Shown here: positions 62,598 to 64,000 of the stretch, piece after piece
Layout: the number at the start of each line of letters is the position of its first letter
Position numbering within the stretch: the stretch's first letter is position 1
Source of the DNA: Trematomus loennbergii
Taxonomy: Eukaryota; Chordata; Actinopteri; Perciformes; Nototheniidae
NCBI GenBank assembly: GCA_012861695.1
Contig: JAAOOA010000006.1
Location: forward strand, 32,026,734-32,090,733
Direction: 5' to 3'
Length of the DNA stretch: 64,000 bases
Position numbers and translations under genes: made by a program
Notes under the pieces: model-generated
Seen by the model: only the letters and a program-made list of their open reading frames with translations
Databases searched by the model: none
Told to the model about the DNA's origin: nothing

Positions 62598-63220
62598 AAT
62601 GCCTACGACATGGCGGAGCTGCAGAAGTCCCTCCAGCCGAGCCCGGCCCAGTCGGTCCAGTACTGTCGCTCCAGAGCTCTGCACCACCCTCCCCCTCCTC
62701 CCCACCACCACCACCACCACCTCCTCCTCCACCAGGCGCCCCCGGCCCCGCCCTGCGCCCAGCAGCTGGACACGCTCAGCCGGACGACCTGCTCCACCAC
62801 CCTGCCCCCCTCCGCGGCCTCCTCCTGCTCCACCGCCACCTCCAACACGGCCAGCCTCCGTAGGGACGTCCCCCCCACCAGACTTCCGGCGCAGGGCCAG
62901 GCCCGCCCCTCCCAGCTGGCCCGCCGCTCCCTGTCCTTCTCCAGCCAGGACCTGGCGCGCTACCTGTGTGAGATCATCCGCGACGCTGACCAGCACCCGG
63001 ACACGGGGCCCTTCGACTCCCTGCAGGTGTTCTCCACCGAGGGAGGGGGGTCGCCCGCCGGCTCCCTGAGCTCCTTCAGCTCGGCAGGGCTAGATGGAGG
63101 GAGCGTGGGGGACGGGGGTGGAGGAGGGGAGGGGAGGAGGGAGGAGACACTCGGGAGTGGGGGCCCCGCTTCGAGAAGCTGCGGGCCCTGTACGAGCGGG
63201 CCGAGGCCAGCGACCTCTGA
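62598..63220 (+). CDS. Type III cadherin last exon: catenin-binding cytoplasmic tail (frame disrupted)
   Basis: The acceptor is TTTTCAG (62597/62598), phase 0. Encodes NAYDMAELQKSLQPSPAQSV, a Pro/His-rich tract (HHPPPPPHHHHHH near 62682-62720), and the beta-catenin-binding block LARYLCEIIRDADQHPDTGP, FDSLQVFSTEGGG, AGSLSSFSSAG. The family ending WGPRFEKLRALYERAEASDL with stop TGA (63218-63220) is present, but in another frame. The first frame runs on through G-rich sequence (63093-63165) to an unrelated tail and stops at 63375-63377. One base seems to be lost near CTCGGGAGTGGGGG (63148-63161). Without correction the conserved C-terminus is lost. Confidence 0.87.
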
Positions 63221-64000
63221 GCTCAGACACACCAAAACTGACGGGACCCCCGACCCAAAACAATCAATTAGCTTAGCGACAAACCGAGGGCGGGAAAACA
63301 GCGAGAGACTGACTGACGGACAGAAATCGCTACACCCCCCCCCCCTCAGTCGCTGTGCTGCTTTCACAGGACAATGAGCCCTGTCAATCAACCGGGGGCC
63401 TGACAGACAGAAGGAAAGTGTCCCCGTGCAAAGAGCTCTCCCTCAGAGGACATCTGTGCAGGAGCAGACGTTATCAAACCTGCCCGTCAGGTTCCCTTGC
63501 CGGTCTACTCATCATGACGGAGCTTAGCTTCACTGTCACAAAAATCTGTTCCAGTCACTAAAACCTAAATTTGCTTTTTTTTTCTCCAACACTCATTGTT
63601 CGCTGCTCTGGATGAGTGTCAGCTGAACGATCCGGCCTTTTTTTTAACGTTTTTTTTGTACCTGAGCAAATCAGTGCCAGTTGATATTTTTAGCACCTTG
63701 CCGCTGAATATATTCTTTGTAAATTAACAAAGCACTCCTACATAAACCCTCCTCTGCACTGTTACACGACAGTAAAGACGAGTGGGATCATTCTGACTAG
63801 CCCATCAAATAGTTTCCAGTATATTGTGGACACGTTGTGTTCTCGCTGCCTGGCTGTACACAGCTTCTGTCAATGTTTGTACGAGATTTTTTTTTTTAAA
63901 GGTGCTTGGACCAGCACTGGGTTGCAGTGCAGGGTGAGATTATTATTCCTTTCTTCTGGTAATGTGTCCTTCAGTGGGTTGAGTAATTCTGTATTGGTTG
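63221..64000 (+). other. 3' untranslated region (partial)
   Basis: Follows the family stop codon. GC content falls after about 63540 and T-runs appear (63572, 63634, 63887). No convincing AATAAA signal is seen before the window ends, so the transcript end probably lies beyond. Small open frames here are not recognisable. Confidence 0.65.

Noticed and set aside
62556..62996. 146-codon minus-strand Gly/Val-rich frame
   Set aside because: Shadow of the GC-rich last cadherin exon on the plus strand.

Overview
The window looks like teleost fish nuclear DNA. Vertebrate splice signals flank a handful of short coding blocks. These are separated by 6-17 kb introns packed with fish-type repeats: hAT and TTAA-flanked miniature elements, L2-like LINE fragments, a DIRS-type tyrosine-recombinase fragment, a tRNA-derived SINE, and long GT/CA microsatellites. 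No bacterial genes, rRNA genes or CRISPR arrays are present.

One gene accounts for every coding block I can support. It lies on the + strand and is the 3' part of a large type III classical cadherin (the Hz-cadherin / neural-cadherin-like family, related to Drosophila CadN). Six exons are visible: 2729-2895, 17469-17732 and 23909-24088 (one laminin-G domain); 33855-34099 (EGF-like module and first half of the membrane helix); 50827-50981 (second half of the helix and the p120-catenin motif); and 62598-63220 (beta-catenin-binding tail, stop at 63218-63220), followed by the 3' UTR. The 5' exons with the cadherin repeats lie upstream of the window. Three things are odd. Exon 17469-17732 needs a one-base frame change to read through. 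The last exon needs another. The phases of the third and fourth visible exons do not match, so a small Cys-rich exon between 24089 and 33854 is missing or not recognisable. These may be assembly indels in G-rich sequence or a decaying gene; sequence alone cannot decide.

Layout: 1-2728, intron with three head-to-tail miniature elements, one interrupted by a hAT element. 2896-17468, intron with hAT elements, a local duplication and an L2 LINE. 17733-23908, intron with a SINE and a long GT array. 24089-33854, intron with four DNA-element types, then about 5 kb of AT-rich sequence without recognisable features. 34100-50826, intron with paired hAT elements, a nested repeat, an L2 fragment and GT arrays. 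50982-62597, intron with a DIRS fragment, a minisatellite holding a two-layer nested transposon, three dinucleotide arrays, and a nested complex of about 6 kb (about 55950-62062) built from a TIR element that received Harbinger-like insertions. 62598-64000, last exon and 3' UTR.

I found no convincing new biological system. The most informative signals are the possible damage to the cadherin gene, the nested insertions with target-site duplications that fix the order of events, and two otherwise different mobile elements that share an internal segment.
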